The notes beneath the pieces are model-generated. The model was not told the DNA's origin. It ran no database searches and saw nothing but the letters and a program-made list of their open reading frames with translations. From assembly GCA_020061965.1 (NCBI GenBank), contig JAGUXG010000115.1, positions 1-6,608 on the forward strand: a stretch of DNA of 6,608 nucleotides, given 5' to 3'. A program made the translations under genes and the position numbers. Below are positions 1 through 6,428 of this stretch, one piece after another. Every line of letters begins with the position of its first letter. The first letter of the stretch is position 1. The DNA comes from a bacterium (GTDB lineage: Bacteria > UBA9089 > UBA9088 > JAGUXG01).

Positions 1-65
1 TCTTCATCTTTACAAAGAGGAATTATCCACCCTGCTTACTGAAAATTTCCAGATTATTGGCAAAA

Positions 66-96
66 ATTTTTCGCAAACCTGTGTTTCTTGAGTATA
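66..96 (+). repeat. Short interspersed repeat, left copy
   Basis: This stretch contains TTCGCAAAC (70-78), a 4-base spacer CTGT, and GTTTCTTGAGTATA (83-96). The same two blocks occur on the opposite strand near the right end (6429-6456) with a 5-base spacer. An extra ATTT lies just before the first block in both copies, allowing for one inserted base in the right copy. Each copy has a small internal inverted repeat (AAAC...GTTT) whose loop differs, so the stem is kept while the loop varies. A match of 14 plus 9 bases at nearly constant spacing is not expected by chance in 6.6 kb. I cannot name the family. It has no coding capacity, and the recognisable LysR homology begins immediately to its right. 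Confidence 0.65.
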
Positions 97-594
97 TTAT
101 CAGATTCTATTGACTTGGGTCTGGTTGAAGGTCCTGTCCAAGAGAAGGATATTTTGGTAGAAAGGTTTATTGAGGATGAATTGGTTGTTATTGCCTCGCC
201 AAAACATCCCTGGGCAATGAATGAAAGGATAGAAAAGGCTGAATTGCTGAAAGAGCCTTTTATTATGCGAGAGGAAGGTTCAGGAACCAGAAAGATAATT
301 GAAGAGAGATTGAAGGAAGCAAAGATAAGCCCAAGTTCGTTAAGAATAAAGATGGAGCTTGGTAGCTCCGAATCAATCAAGGCAGCTGTTGAGGCAGGTC
401 TTGGGGTGGCTATTATCTCCAAGTGGGCCATCTTGAAAGAGAAGAAGCTCAATACTTTAAGGGGTTACTTTCTAAATGGGGTCAACCTTATCCGCTATTT
501 TTCTATTATCACCAATCCAAAGCGATTTAAGACCAAACCTATGGAGGAGTTTCTGAAGTTTCTAAAGGAGTTTGACATCACCTCTATCTCTTGA
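88..594 (+). pseudogene. LysR-family transcriptional regulator, C-terminal effector-domain fragment
   Basis: The readable frame gives 168 residues from a TTG at 88 and matches the second part of a LysR substrate-binding domain. It starts with DLGLVEG (residues 9-15), then REEGSGTR (61-68), then LGSSESIKAAVEAGLGVAII (91-110), and ends at a natural stop. The EEGSGTR motif suggests a CysL/CbbR-like subgroup; this is inference. LysR proteins are about 290-300 residues long with an N-terminal helix-turn-helix, and DLGLVEG normally lies near residue 130. About 125 residues, including the whole DNA-binding domain, are therefore missing. The frame is closed upstream by TGA at 40-42, and the TTG has no ribosome binding site, so 88 is not a credible native start. 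A short stretch in the same frame before that TGA (1-39) weakly resembles the start of an effector domain, which I cannot confirm. The gene looks truncated at the repeat ending at 96. A frameshifted gene, or an assembly join at the repeat, are alternatives. Confidence 0.72.
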
Positions 595-896
595 TATACA
601 GAAAATAAATCGAGATTACAATCTGTGCCTCCAAAGGTTTATATTTTTCATTTAGGCAAATTCTGAACTTTTGCAATTTGAAAAACCTTTTAAGATGATG
701 GAAAAATGCAGATAAATAGTAAAAATATTCCTATTCTTTCTATTCCAGAGGATATACATACAGTATCTTACATTAAACTGTACAATATCTTTTAAGGTCT
801 TTCTCCAAATGCCGATATTATAGTATATGGAGGAGAAAAAAAGAAGATCAAACAAAAAGAAGAAAGAGAAGGATAGAAGCGTTCAATAGGAATAAG

Positions 897-936
897 CTCT
901 CAAGAGAGTTTAATAAATTCAGCTAAAAGCTGAGTT
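897..936. other. Two adjacent hairpins
   Basis: The first is CTCTC-aa-GAGAG (897-908), a near-perfect palindrome. The second has arms AATTCAGCT (916-924) and AGCTGAGTT (928-936) around an AAA loop, giving nine pairs with one G-U wobble. Neither is followed by a T-run on the + strand, so they do not look like intrinsic terminators. Function is unknown; a structured transcript or a palindromic repeat are both possible. Confidence 0.45.
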
Positions 937-987
937 ATGCCTATTTTAGATTGAGAAGTTTATGAATGAATATGAGTTGTGTATGGA

Positions 988-1081
988 ATTTTGGGGTTAA
1001 CTATACTTAATAAATTTTACCAAAATACCGATGAATACTCGGTCCTCCTTCATAAAAGAGATTCTTAATATCTGTAGGACC
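988..1081. other. Cluster of inverted repeats with mutually exclusive stems
   Basis: Three pairings are visible. ATTTTGG (988-994) pairs with CCAAAAT (1020-1026). Directly adjacent, ACCGA (1027-1031) pairs with TCGGT (1039-1043). GGTCCT (1041-1046) pairs with AGGACC (1076-1081). The last two share GGT at 1041-1043 and cannot form together, an arrangement like a conformational switch. The stems are short and the region is AT-rich, so chance is possible. The cluster lies about 170-260 bases upstream of queA. I could not match it to any known riboswitch class. Confidence 0.3.
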
Positions 1082-1133
1082 AAGTCTTTTCTGAACCTTT
1101 TTTCAAAAGATGGCGAAACTGTAGTTTAAAAAC

Positions 1134-1161
1134 TTGAGAACTTTTGATTAATAGGTGTTAT
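1134..1161 (+). promoter_or_regulatory. Weak candidate promoter for queA
   Basis: TTGAGA (1134-1139, five of six consensus -35 bases) is followed after 16 bases by TGTTAT (1156-1161, four of six consensus -10 bases). It lies about 90 bases upstream of the queA start on the same strand. Sequence this AT-rich produces such matches by chance, so it is only a candidate. Confidence 0.2.
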
Positions 1162-1249
1162 GGCACAAGAGGTAAATTTTAATTCCCATCTTCCTTTCAA
1201 TTTTTAAACTTTATCAAGATGTTTTTTTGCTAAGTCGCAAAAAATATAA

Positions 1250-2209
1250 GTGACGAACTTTTCAAAATTTACTTATTGCCTTCCAAAAGAGTTTATTGCC
1301 CAGGAGCCTATTTCTGATAGGCAGAGGTGCAAATTACTCCTTTTTGACCGCAAGAAAGAGGACTTATCGCATCTTATCTTTGAAGATTTGAAGGATATCC
1401 TTCAACCCTCTGACCTTCTCATCCTGAATGATACAAAGGTGATTCCTGCCAGGTTGATTGGTCAGATAGAGCTTCTTCTCCTGCGAGAATTAGAAAAGGA
1501 TGTCTGGGAGATATTAGCAAAGCCAAGAAAGAGAGCAAAGCTCGGAGCAAAATTTGATTTTGGAAACCTCTCTTGTGAGATTGTCCATCTTGAGCCTTTA
1601 ATGGCAAGGTTTGAGTATAGTGGTAACTTCTATGAGCGGATAAAGGAGATAGGAATTATCCCTCTTCCTCCGTATATTAAACGAAAGCCAGAAGAGAAAG
1701 ATAAAGAGTTTTATCAGACCATATATGCAAAGAATCTTGGTTCTATAGCTGCTCCCACAGCCGGCCTACATTTCACCAAAGAGTTTCTCTCTGAATTAGA
1801 AGCAAGGGGTGTCCAGATAAGGTTTATCACCCTTCATATTGGGGCTGGAACATTTCAGAAGCCAGGCAATGGAAAGATGGAGAAGGAATATTGCGAGATT
1901 CCGAGCCAGACAGCAGAAGCAATAAAGGGCAAGAAAAGGCTTGTTGCCTGCGGCACATCTGTCATCAGGTGTTTAGAGAGACAAGAAAAGATAATATCAT
2001 CTTCTTTCTGGACAGACATCTTTATCACACCTGGACATAGATTCAAATGGATAGATTGCTTCCTGACAAACCTTCATCTACCAGAATCCCCTCCATTCAT
2101 TATGACTTCAGCTTTTGTAGGACTTGCACGGCTAAAATGGCTCTATGAGGAGGCGAAGGCCAAAGGATATAGATTTGCCAGCTATGGCGATGCTATGTTT
2201 ATAGTTTGA
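1250..2209 (+). CDS. queA: S-adenosylmethionine:tRNA ribosyltransferase-isomerase QueA
   Basis: QueA transfers and isomerises the ribosyl part of SAM onto 7-aminomethyl-7-deazaguanine at the wobble position (34) of tRNAs for Asp, Asn, His and Tyr, forming epoxyqueuosine. It acts in the cytosol after tRNA-guanine transglycosylase (Tgt), which is not in this window. Family motifs run the full length: LPKEFIAQEP (11-20), LNDTKVIPARL (59-69), the core GSIAAPTAGLHFT (164-176), TLHIGAGTF (194-202), ACGTSVIR (233-240), PGHRFKWID (261-269), TNLHLPES (273-280) and YRFASYGDAM (307-316). The protein has 319 residues against a usual 340-350. It is shortened after residue 71, where a KETGGKVE-like stretch is normally found, and again after GAGTF. 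The usual TNFHLPKSTLLMLVSAF reads TNLHLPESPPFIMTSAF. GTG at 1250 is the only sensible start: TAA lies in frame just before it, and the distance to LP fits the family. No Shine-Dalgarno sequence is visible. The gene appears to stand alone. Confidence 0.95.
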   Translation: MTNFSKFTYCLPKEFIAQEPISDRQRCKLLLFDRKKEDLSHLIFEDLKDILQPSDLLILNDTKVIPARLIGQIELLLLRELEKDVWEILAKPRKRAKLGAKFDFGNLSCEIVHLEPLMARFEYSGNFYERIKEIGIIPLPPYIKRKPEEKDKEFYQTIYAKNLGSIAAPTAGLHFTKEFLSELEARGVQIRFITLHIGAGTFQKPGNGKMEKEYCEIPSQTAEAIKGKKRLVACGTSVIRCLERQEKIISSSFWTDIFITPGHRFKWIDCFLTNLHLPESPPFIMTSAFVGLARLKWLYEEAKAKGYRFASYGDAMFIV

Positions 2210-2311
2210 TTACAAGATCAAAAAAATTGATAACTGAGTGATTACAACAAATATCTCTTCATACCAGAACTTCTCCAACCTTACAAAAAGGGTTATTATG
2301 GTTCAAAAATT

Positions 2312-2331
2312 ATAGCAATAAATAGCAATAA
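2312..2331. repeat. 10-bp tandem duplication
   Basis: ATAGCAATAA occurs twice in a row without mismatch. It lies in non-coding DNA about 100 bases after queA. It is probably a slippage product with no evident function. Confidence 0.6.
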
Positions 2332-2540
2332 TTAGACAGACCTCTCCTTTTCATATCTTCATCATCTTTATTGTTGTCAATCTATCTTTGTCTCTTGTCT
2401 CTTTTATTATGGAGGTCAATAATCTTAAGCTTTAAGAAAGACTCCCCAATCATCTTTAAGACCAGGTAACCTACGGCTGATGGTTGTGCCTGAGACCACT
2501 TTCTCTCTTTTGGCATTATTTATTAATCTTATCTATACAG

Positions 2541-2556
2541 AACTTTTGCAAAAGTT
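2541..2556. promoter_or_regulatory. Perfect 16-bp palindrome upstream of the rpsO promoter
   Basis: AACTTTTG is followed directly by its reverse complement CAAAAGTT with no spacer. It ends 22 bases before the -35 box of the predicted rpsO promoter, a position suited to a dimeric regulator or an upstream element. With no loop and no T-run it is a poor terminator. It could also be a palindromic repeat. The identity of any binding protein is unknown. Confidence 0.4.
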
Positions 2557-2578
2557 GGGGAGTTTCTGCAATAATAAA

Positions 2579-2607
2579 TTGACAAAAGGCAGTTTGGTTT
2601 GCATACT
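2579..2607 (+). promoter_or_regulatory. Sigma70-type promoter for rpsO-pnp
   Basis: A consensus -35 box TTGACA (2579-2584) is separated by exactly 17 bases from CATACT (2602-2607), which matches four of six -10 bases. Transcription would start near 2613-2615, giving a leader of about 20 bases ahead of rpsO. The position, ideal spacing and perfect -35 box make this the best promoter in the window. The leader is too short for the long structured S15-binding regulatory region known from Escherichia coli, unless a second promoter lies further upstream. Confidence 0.6.
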
Positions 2608-2622
2608 ACCTTAAAAAGATTT

Positions 2623-2631
2623 AGAAGGAGG
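2623..2631 (+). promoter_or_regulatory. Strong ribosome binding site of rpsO
   Basis: AGAAGGAGG lies four bases upstream of the ATG at 2636 and fixes the rpsO start. It is the only strong Shine-Dalgarno sequence ahead of a gene in this window; queA and mnmE have none that I can see. Confidence 0.85.
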
Positions 2632-2635
2632 AAAA

Positions 2636-2905
2636 ATGGCATTTACAGCAGAAAGTAAAAGAAGTATTGTTGAAGAACATAGGCTTCATGCAGCGGATAC
2701 TGGTTCCCCTGAGGTCCAGATAGCCTTGTTATCTGGAAGAATCACCTATCTGACTGAACATCTTAAGGTTCATCCAAAGGATTTCCATTCAAGGAGAGGG
2801 CTTCTCAAAATGGTAGGTTTACGCAGGAGGCTTCTTAACTATGTGAACAAGAAGGATATATCCCGGTATAAAACAATCATTGCTAAGCTCGGGATACGAA
2901 GATGA
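2636..2905 (+). CDS. rpsO: 30S ribosomal protein S15
   Basis: S15 is a primary binder of the central domain of 16S rRNA, helps assemble the platform of the small subunit and contributes to the bridge with the large subunit. The 89-residue product is the family's standard length. Diagnostic segments are DTGSPEVQIALL (21-32), LTEHLKVHPKDFHSRRGLL (39-57), KMVGLRRRLLNYV (58-70) and the C-terminal KLGIRR. The segment usually written DHHSRRGLL reads DFHSRRGLL here. The ATG follows an excellent ribosome binding site and a predicted promoter. The TGA stop (2903-2905) overlaps the pnp start in an ATGA arrangement, so the two genes are almost certainly co-transcribed and probably translationally coupled. 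rpsO-pnp is a widely conserved bacterial gene pair. Confidence 0.98.
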   Translation: MAFTAESKRSIVEEHRLHAADTGSPEVQIALLSGRITYLTEHLKVHPKDFHSRRGLLKMVGLRRRLLNYVNKKDISRYKTIIAKLGIRR

Positions 2906-4971
2906 TAACAACTAATATTGAAGTAGAAGGAAGAAAGATTACAATTGAATCTGGGAAATTAGCCAAACAAGCCAATGGAGCAGTGACTGTCAAGTGTGGA
3001 GAGACGGTAGTTTTGGTAACTACAACCGCTAAAACACTTGAGAATGCAAGCGATGGCTTTCCATTGATGATTGATTGGAGGGACAGGTTTTATGCCGCAG
3101 GAAAGTTTCCTGGGGGCTTCTTCAAAAGGGAGGGTTCACCAAGGGCGTCTGAGATCCTCTCTGCCAGACTAACAGACCGTTCAATTCGACCACTCTTTTC
3201 ATCAGAATTACTGATTGACCTCTTCATTTATGTAACTGTCCTCTCCATAGATGATGAGAATGACCCAGATGTTTTGGGGATTATTGGTGCCTCGGCTGCA
3301 CTTATGGTCTCTGATATTCCTTTTGAAAAGGGCCCTGTTGCTGGTGTTCGGGTTGGAAAGATAGGAGAGAGGCTTATTCTCAATCCAACATTTGCAGAGC
3401 GTAAAGAGAGTAGATTGGACTTAGTCGTTGCTGGCGGAAAGGACTTTATCACAATGATTGAAGCAGGGGCAAATGAAGCTTCTGAAGACGAGGTTTTAGA
3501 TGCAATCAGCTTTGGTCAGTCTGCTATAAACAAGATAGTTGAAGAACAAGAAAGGATGCTTAAAGTGGTAAGAAAGAGCGAGTGGCCAAGAGAAGAGAGA
3601 AATGTAGAGCAAGAACAGAAGGTAAGAGAAAGGGTTGGCTCAAGGCTTAAAGAAGCAAATCTTATTGAAGACCACGAAGAGAGAGAAAGGGTTGTCTGTA
3701 CGTTATATAAAGAGGTAGAAGCTGCTCTTTCTGAGGAGATATATAAGAAGAAGATATACTCTTTCTTTGAAAAGATGAAGAAGGAGACAGTAAGAAGAGG
3801 AATAATTGAGGGTCAGAAAAGATGGGATGGACGCAGGAGCGATGAGATACGCAGCATCACCTGTGAAATAGGAATTTTACCAAGGATCCATGGCTCTGCC
3901 CTCTTTACTCGTGGACAGACTCAAGGATTGGTTATCACCACTCTTGGGACAACTGAGGATGAACAAAGGATGGATGAGATTGAAGGCAAGTGGTCGAAGC
4001 GATTTATGTTCCATTATAACTTTCCTCCCTGGAGTACAGGAGAGGCAAAACAAGCCAAGGCACCAGGTAGAAGGGAGATAGGTCATGGTGCTTTAGCTGA
4101 AAGGGCGATTGAGCCTGTTATCCCTTCCCAAGAAGATTTTCCTTATGCGATAAGGGTAGTCTCTGAAATATTGGAGTCAAATGGCTCCTCCTCAATGGCT
4201 TCTGTCTGTGGAGGAACACTCTCTCTTATGGATGCAGGTGTCCCAATTATAGCTCCTGTAGCAGGTGTGGCTATGGGGCTCGTCAAAGAAGGGGATAACT
4301 ATGTTGTTATTGCCGATATAACCGGAAAAGAGGATCGTATAGGTGATATGGACTTTAAGGTAGCCGGGACAGAAAAGGGAATCACTGCCCTTCAAATGGA
4401 CATAAAGGTTTCTGGGCTTAATATAGAGATTATGAGAAATGCCCTTGCTAAGGCAAAACAAGCAAGGTTGTATGTCTTGAAGAAGATGCTTGAGGCAATA
4501 TCTACTTCAAAAGAACATGTCTCCCAGTATGCACCAAAGGTTCTTGCCTTTTCTATAAAACAGGATAGAATTAGGGATTTAATTGGTCCAGGAGGAAGGA
4601 CAATAAAGAGCATCATTGAGGCCACTGGAGCAAAAATCAATGTCACTGATGATGGGAAAGTGACCATTTTCCATACAGATGAAAAGAGGGTTAATCAAGC
4701 TTTTGATATGGCCAAATACTTTACTGAGGAAGCAGAGATAGGAAAGATCTATACAGGAAAAGTTATGCGGATTGTAGGGTTTGGTGCATTTATTGAAATC
4801 CTTCCTGGTCAAGAGGGTCTCCTTCATATCTCTGAGATCGCCCCATACAGGATAAATAGCGTTGAAGACTTCCTTAAAGAGGGTGATGAGACAAAGGTGA
4901 AGGTGATAAATATAGATACTCACGGAAGGATAAGCCTGTCTATAAAGCAACTGCCACCAGAAGAAAGATAG
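2902..4971 (+). CDS. pnp: Polyribonucleotide nucleotidyltransferase (PNPase)
   Basis: PNPase degrades RNA 3' to 5' using phosphate, releasing nucleoside diphosphates, and can run in reverse to add tails. It works as a cytosolic trimer, often within an RNA-degradation complex. All domains are present in 689 residues (family about 690-720). The first RNase PH domain spans about 10-145, with GGFFKRE (71-77) and RLTDRSIRPLF (89-99). A charged helical linker covers about 210-295. The second RNase PH domain spans about 308-535, with LPRIHGSALFTRGQTQ (326-341), PGRREIGHG (388-396) and the phosphate-binding segment SNGSSSMAS (426-434). D478, D484 and K486 correspond to Escherichia coli D486, D492 and K494. 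A KH domain (about 548-610) carries GPGG at 562-565, and an S1 domain covers about 612-683. The ATG overlaps the rpsO stop by four bases with only a weak GGGA upstream, so translation probably depends on coupling to rpsO. Confidence 0.98.
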   Translation: MITTNIEVEGRKITIESGKLAKQANGAVTVKCGETVVLVTTTAKTLENASDGFPLMIDWRDRFYAAGKFPGGFFKREGSPRASEILSARLTDRSIRPLFSSELLIDLFIYVTVLSIDDENDPDVLGIIGASAALMVSDIPFEKGPVAGVRVGKIGERLILNPTFAERKESRLDLVVAGGKDFITMIEAGANEASEDEVLDAISFGQSAINKIVEEQERMLKVVRKSEWPREERNVEQEQKVRERVGSRLKEANLIEDHEERERVVCTLYKEVEAALSEEIYKKKIYSFFEKMKKETVRRGIIEGQKRWDGRRSDEIRSITCEIGILPRIHGSALFTRGQTQGLVITTLGTTEDEQRMDEIEGKWSKRFMFHYNFPPWSTGEAKQAKAPGRREIGHGALAERAIEPVIPSQEDFPYAIRVVSEILESNGSSSMASVCGGTLSLMDAGVPIIAPVAGVAMGLVKEGDNYVVIADITGKEDRIGDMDFKVAGTEKGITALQMDIKVSGLNIEIMRNALAKAKQARLYVLKKMLEAISTSKEHVSQYAPKVLAFSIKQDRIRDLIGPGGRTIKSIIEATGAKINVTDDGKVTIFHTDEKRVNQAFDMAKYFTEEAEIGKIYTGKVMRIVGFGAFIEILPGQEGLLHISEIAPYRINSVEDFLKEGDETKVKVINIDTHGRISLSIKQLPPEER

Positions 4972-5003
4972 AGACAGAAAGGTTTCATAATAAGTCTCTT
5001 TTT
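4970..5003 (+). terminator. Possible weak intrinsic terminator after pnp
   Basis: AGAGAC (4970-4975), which overlaps the pnp stop codon, can pair with GTCTCT (4994-4999), and the right arm runs into five T's (4999-5003). The loop is 18 bases and the stem has only three G-C pairs, so termination would be partial at best. It could attenuate read-through into mnmE or protect the pnp transcript end. Confidence 0.35.
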
Positions 5004-5050
5004 AATAGAATAGAGTGTAGTTGTTTTTGTCCGTACCAAAATATCTTTTT

Positions 5051-6382
5051 ATGGGAACCATAGTTGCAATCTCCACACCACCAGGCATGGGAGGAATTGG
5101 AATAGTCAGATTGTCTGGTCCAGATAGCCTATCAATAATCAACAGAATATCCAGCAAAAAGATAAGCCAGTCGCATAGATTGGTCTATGCTTATATTATC
5201 AACCCAGAGACAGAAGAGGTGATTGACGAAACCCTTATCTCTTATCACAAAGCACCTCATAGTTATACCAAAGAAGATGTTGTAGAGATAAATGTGCATA
5301 GTGGGTTGGTAATCTTGCGAGAAATCCTTGAGGCCAGTCTATCTTGTGGAGCAAGGCTGGCAGAGCCAGGTGAGTTTACCAAAAGGGCATATCTTAATGG
5401 ACGAATAGACCTTGCTCAGGCAGAGGCTGTGGCATCGCTTATCGGAGCCAAGACAGAGCTTGCAAGAAAAGTTGCCCTATCTCAACTAAAAGGTGAGTTG
5501 TCTGCTAGATTTAAAGGCATAGACGAGAAGATATTTGAGCTATGTACAAGGGTCTCTGCATCTTTAGACTTTGAAGAGGTGGAGGAGATTGATAGAGAGT
5601 GGTTTCTATGTGAACTTTCCTGCATCAAGAAAGAGCTTGATTCTTCAGTTCAGAGCTTTGCCAAGGGAAAGTTTCTCAGCGAGTGTGCTAAGGGTGTAAT
5701 AGTTGGCAGACCAAATGTTGGCAAGTCTTCTATATTAAATGGGTTGCTTGGAGAGGATAGGGCTATTGTCACGCCTATTCCAGGGACAACAAGGGATCTG
5801 GTTAGCGAAATAATAGACATCTCTGGTCTTCCCTTAAAGATTACAGACACAGCAGGCCTGACCCATGCGATTGACATTGTTGAAAAAGAAGGTGTCCGAA
5901 GGGCTTATGGAGCGATTGCTTCTGCTGATATTGTCATCTTTGTTCTTGATGGCTCAGAGCCTATTTCAGAAGAAGTGTGTGGAATAATAGAGAGCATAAG
6001 AAATGAGATGATTATCTGCATAAACAAGATAGACCTCCCTCAAAGAATAGATAAAGAGAGAATAGAAATGTTTGGTAAGAAGAGTGTCTTTGTCTCGGCA
6101 AATATGAAAGATCTTTCCAAATTAAGAGAGGCTATAGCTGAATCTCTATTTAGTGGTTTTGAGGAGGCACATCTTATCACCAACCTTAGGCATAAAGAGG
6201 CATTAAAAGAGACAGCCCTACAAATTGATAAAGCTATAACCAATCTCAAAATAGGTGGCGAGGAGGAGATTATTGCCTATGACATCAAGAAGGCAGAGGA
6301 GGCTATCTCTGAGATTACAGGCAAGAGAACAACAGAGGAGATGCTGGATAAAATCTTCGCCAATTTCTGCATTGGAAAATAG
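5051..6382 (+). CDS. mnmE: tRNA uridine-5-carboxymethylaminomethyl modification GTPase MnmE
   Basis: MnmE (TrmE) works with MnmG, not present here, to install the aminomethyl or carboxymethylaminomethyl group on wobble uridine 34 of certain tRNAs, using a methylene-folate derivative and GTP hydrolysis. From ATG 5051 the product has 443 residues, near the usual 450-460. It begins MGTIVAISTPPGMGGIGIVR, the typical family N-terminus and folate-binding domain. A helical domain follows, with an inserted G domain: G1 GRPNVGKS (219-226), where N222 matches the potassium-coordinating asparagine; G2 GTTRD (245-249); G3 DTAG (266-269); and G4 NKID (325-328). It ends in the hallmark CIGK, with C440 as the conserved C-terminal cysteine. 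An in-frame TTG at 5021 would add ten residues foreign to the family, so 5051 is preferred. No Shine-Dalgarno sequence precedes either start. The gene lies 79 bases after pnp on the same strand and may be read from the rpsO promoter. Confidence 0.96.
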   Translation: MGTIVAISTPPGMGGIGIVRLSGPDSLSIINRISSKKISQSHRLVYAYIINPETEEVIDETLISYHKAPHSYTKEDVVEINVHSGLVILREILEASLSCGARLAEPGEFTKRAYLNGRIDLAQAEAVASLIGAKTELARKVALSQLKGELSARFKGIDEKIFELCTRVSASLDFEEVEEIDREWFLCELSCIKKELDSSVQSFAKGKFLSECAKGVIVGRPNVGKSSILNGLLGEDRAIVTPIPGTTRDLVSEIIDISGLPLKITDTAGLTHAIDIVEKEGVRRAYGAIASADIVIFVLDGSEPISEEVCGIIESIRNEMIICINKIDLPQRIDKERIEMFGKKSVFVSANMKDLSKLREAIAESLFSGFEEAHLITNLRHKEALKETALQIDKAITNLKIGGEEEIIAYDIKKAEEAISEITGKRTTEEMLDKIFANFCIGK

Positions 6383-6416
6383 AGTAAAATCGTAGCAATA
6401 GAAAGCCTCTTTTTTT
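6381..6416 (+). terminator. Possible intrinsic terminator after mnmE
   Basis: AGAG (6381-6384), just after the first base of the mnmE stop codon, can pair with CTCT (6407-6410), which leads into seven T's (6410-6416). A shorter alternative stem is AAAG-cct-CTTT (6402-6412). Both stems are weak. The T-run and its position at the end of the last gene are the main support. Confidence 0.35.
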
Positions 6417-6428
6417 GATTAGAAGATT

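Larger units (their letters stand above)
595..1249. other. Long intergenic region, no supported gene
   Basis: These 655 bases between the LysR remnant and queA show no coding sequence I can support. Open frames here are short, AT-rich and unlike any family I know; the longest is 67 codons on the minus strand (652-855). The region holds a purine-rich tract (829-879) and a series of inverted repeats (897-908, 916-936, 988-1026, 1027-1043, 1041-1081). I saw no tRNA fold and no convincing riboswitch. The length and hairpin content could reflect decayed repeats, an unannotated structured RNA, or gene decay next to the LysR fragment. Confidence 0.55.
2210..2635. other. Intergenic region between queA and rpsO
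   Basis: These 426 bases contain no gene I can support. From left to right there is no clear terminator after queA, a perfect 10-base tandem duplication (ATAGCAATAA twice, 2312-2331), a pyrimidine-rich stretch (about 2339-2405), a small CTTAA-gct-TTAAG inverted repeat (2424-2436), a 16-bp palindrome (2541-2556), and the rpsO promoter and ribosome binding site. A 44-codon minus-strand frame (2516 to 2382) lacks a ribosome binding site and resembles nothing I recognise. Confidence 0.55.

Noticed and set aside
652..855. 67-codon minus-strand open frame in the LysR-queA gap
   Set aside because: It is AT-rich with no recognisable motif or visible ribosome binding site, and it lies in a gap full of stops in other frames. 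It is most likely a chance frame.
827..889. 20-codon lysine-rich peptide starting at 827
   Set aside because: It is a by-product of the purine tract, with no other support.
962..1129. Short + strand frame (start 962, stop at 998-1000, continuing to 1129) as a possible gene remnant
   Set aside because: Two short open segments separated by a stop do not resemble any family I know, and the stretch overlaps the hairpin cluster.
1167..1192. preQ1 riboswitch upstream of queA (AAGAGG pairing with CCATCTT)
   Set aside because: The stem has a bulge, and the A-rich tail and conserved loop residues of the preQ1 classes are missing. Only the gene context suggested it.
2382..2516. 44-codon minus-strand open frame before rpsO (starts MPKERKW)
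   Set aside because: It has no Shine-Dalgarno sequence and no family resemblance, and stops lie directly upstream. The length is within chance expectation.
2541..2556. The 16-bp palindrome as the queA terminator
   Set aside because: It has no loop, no T-run follows on the + strand, and it is more than 330 bases from the queA stop.
663..2557. Shared 11-mer GAACTTTTGCA at 665-675 and 2540-2550 as a second repeat family
   Set aside because: Exact 11-base matches are expected several times by chance in 6.6 kb of AT-rich sequence, and the flanks diverge at once.
5021..5050. TTG at 5021 as the mnmE start
   Set aside because: It would add ten residues (MFLSVPKYLF) not found in the family. The ATG at 5051 gives the standard MnmE N-terminus.
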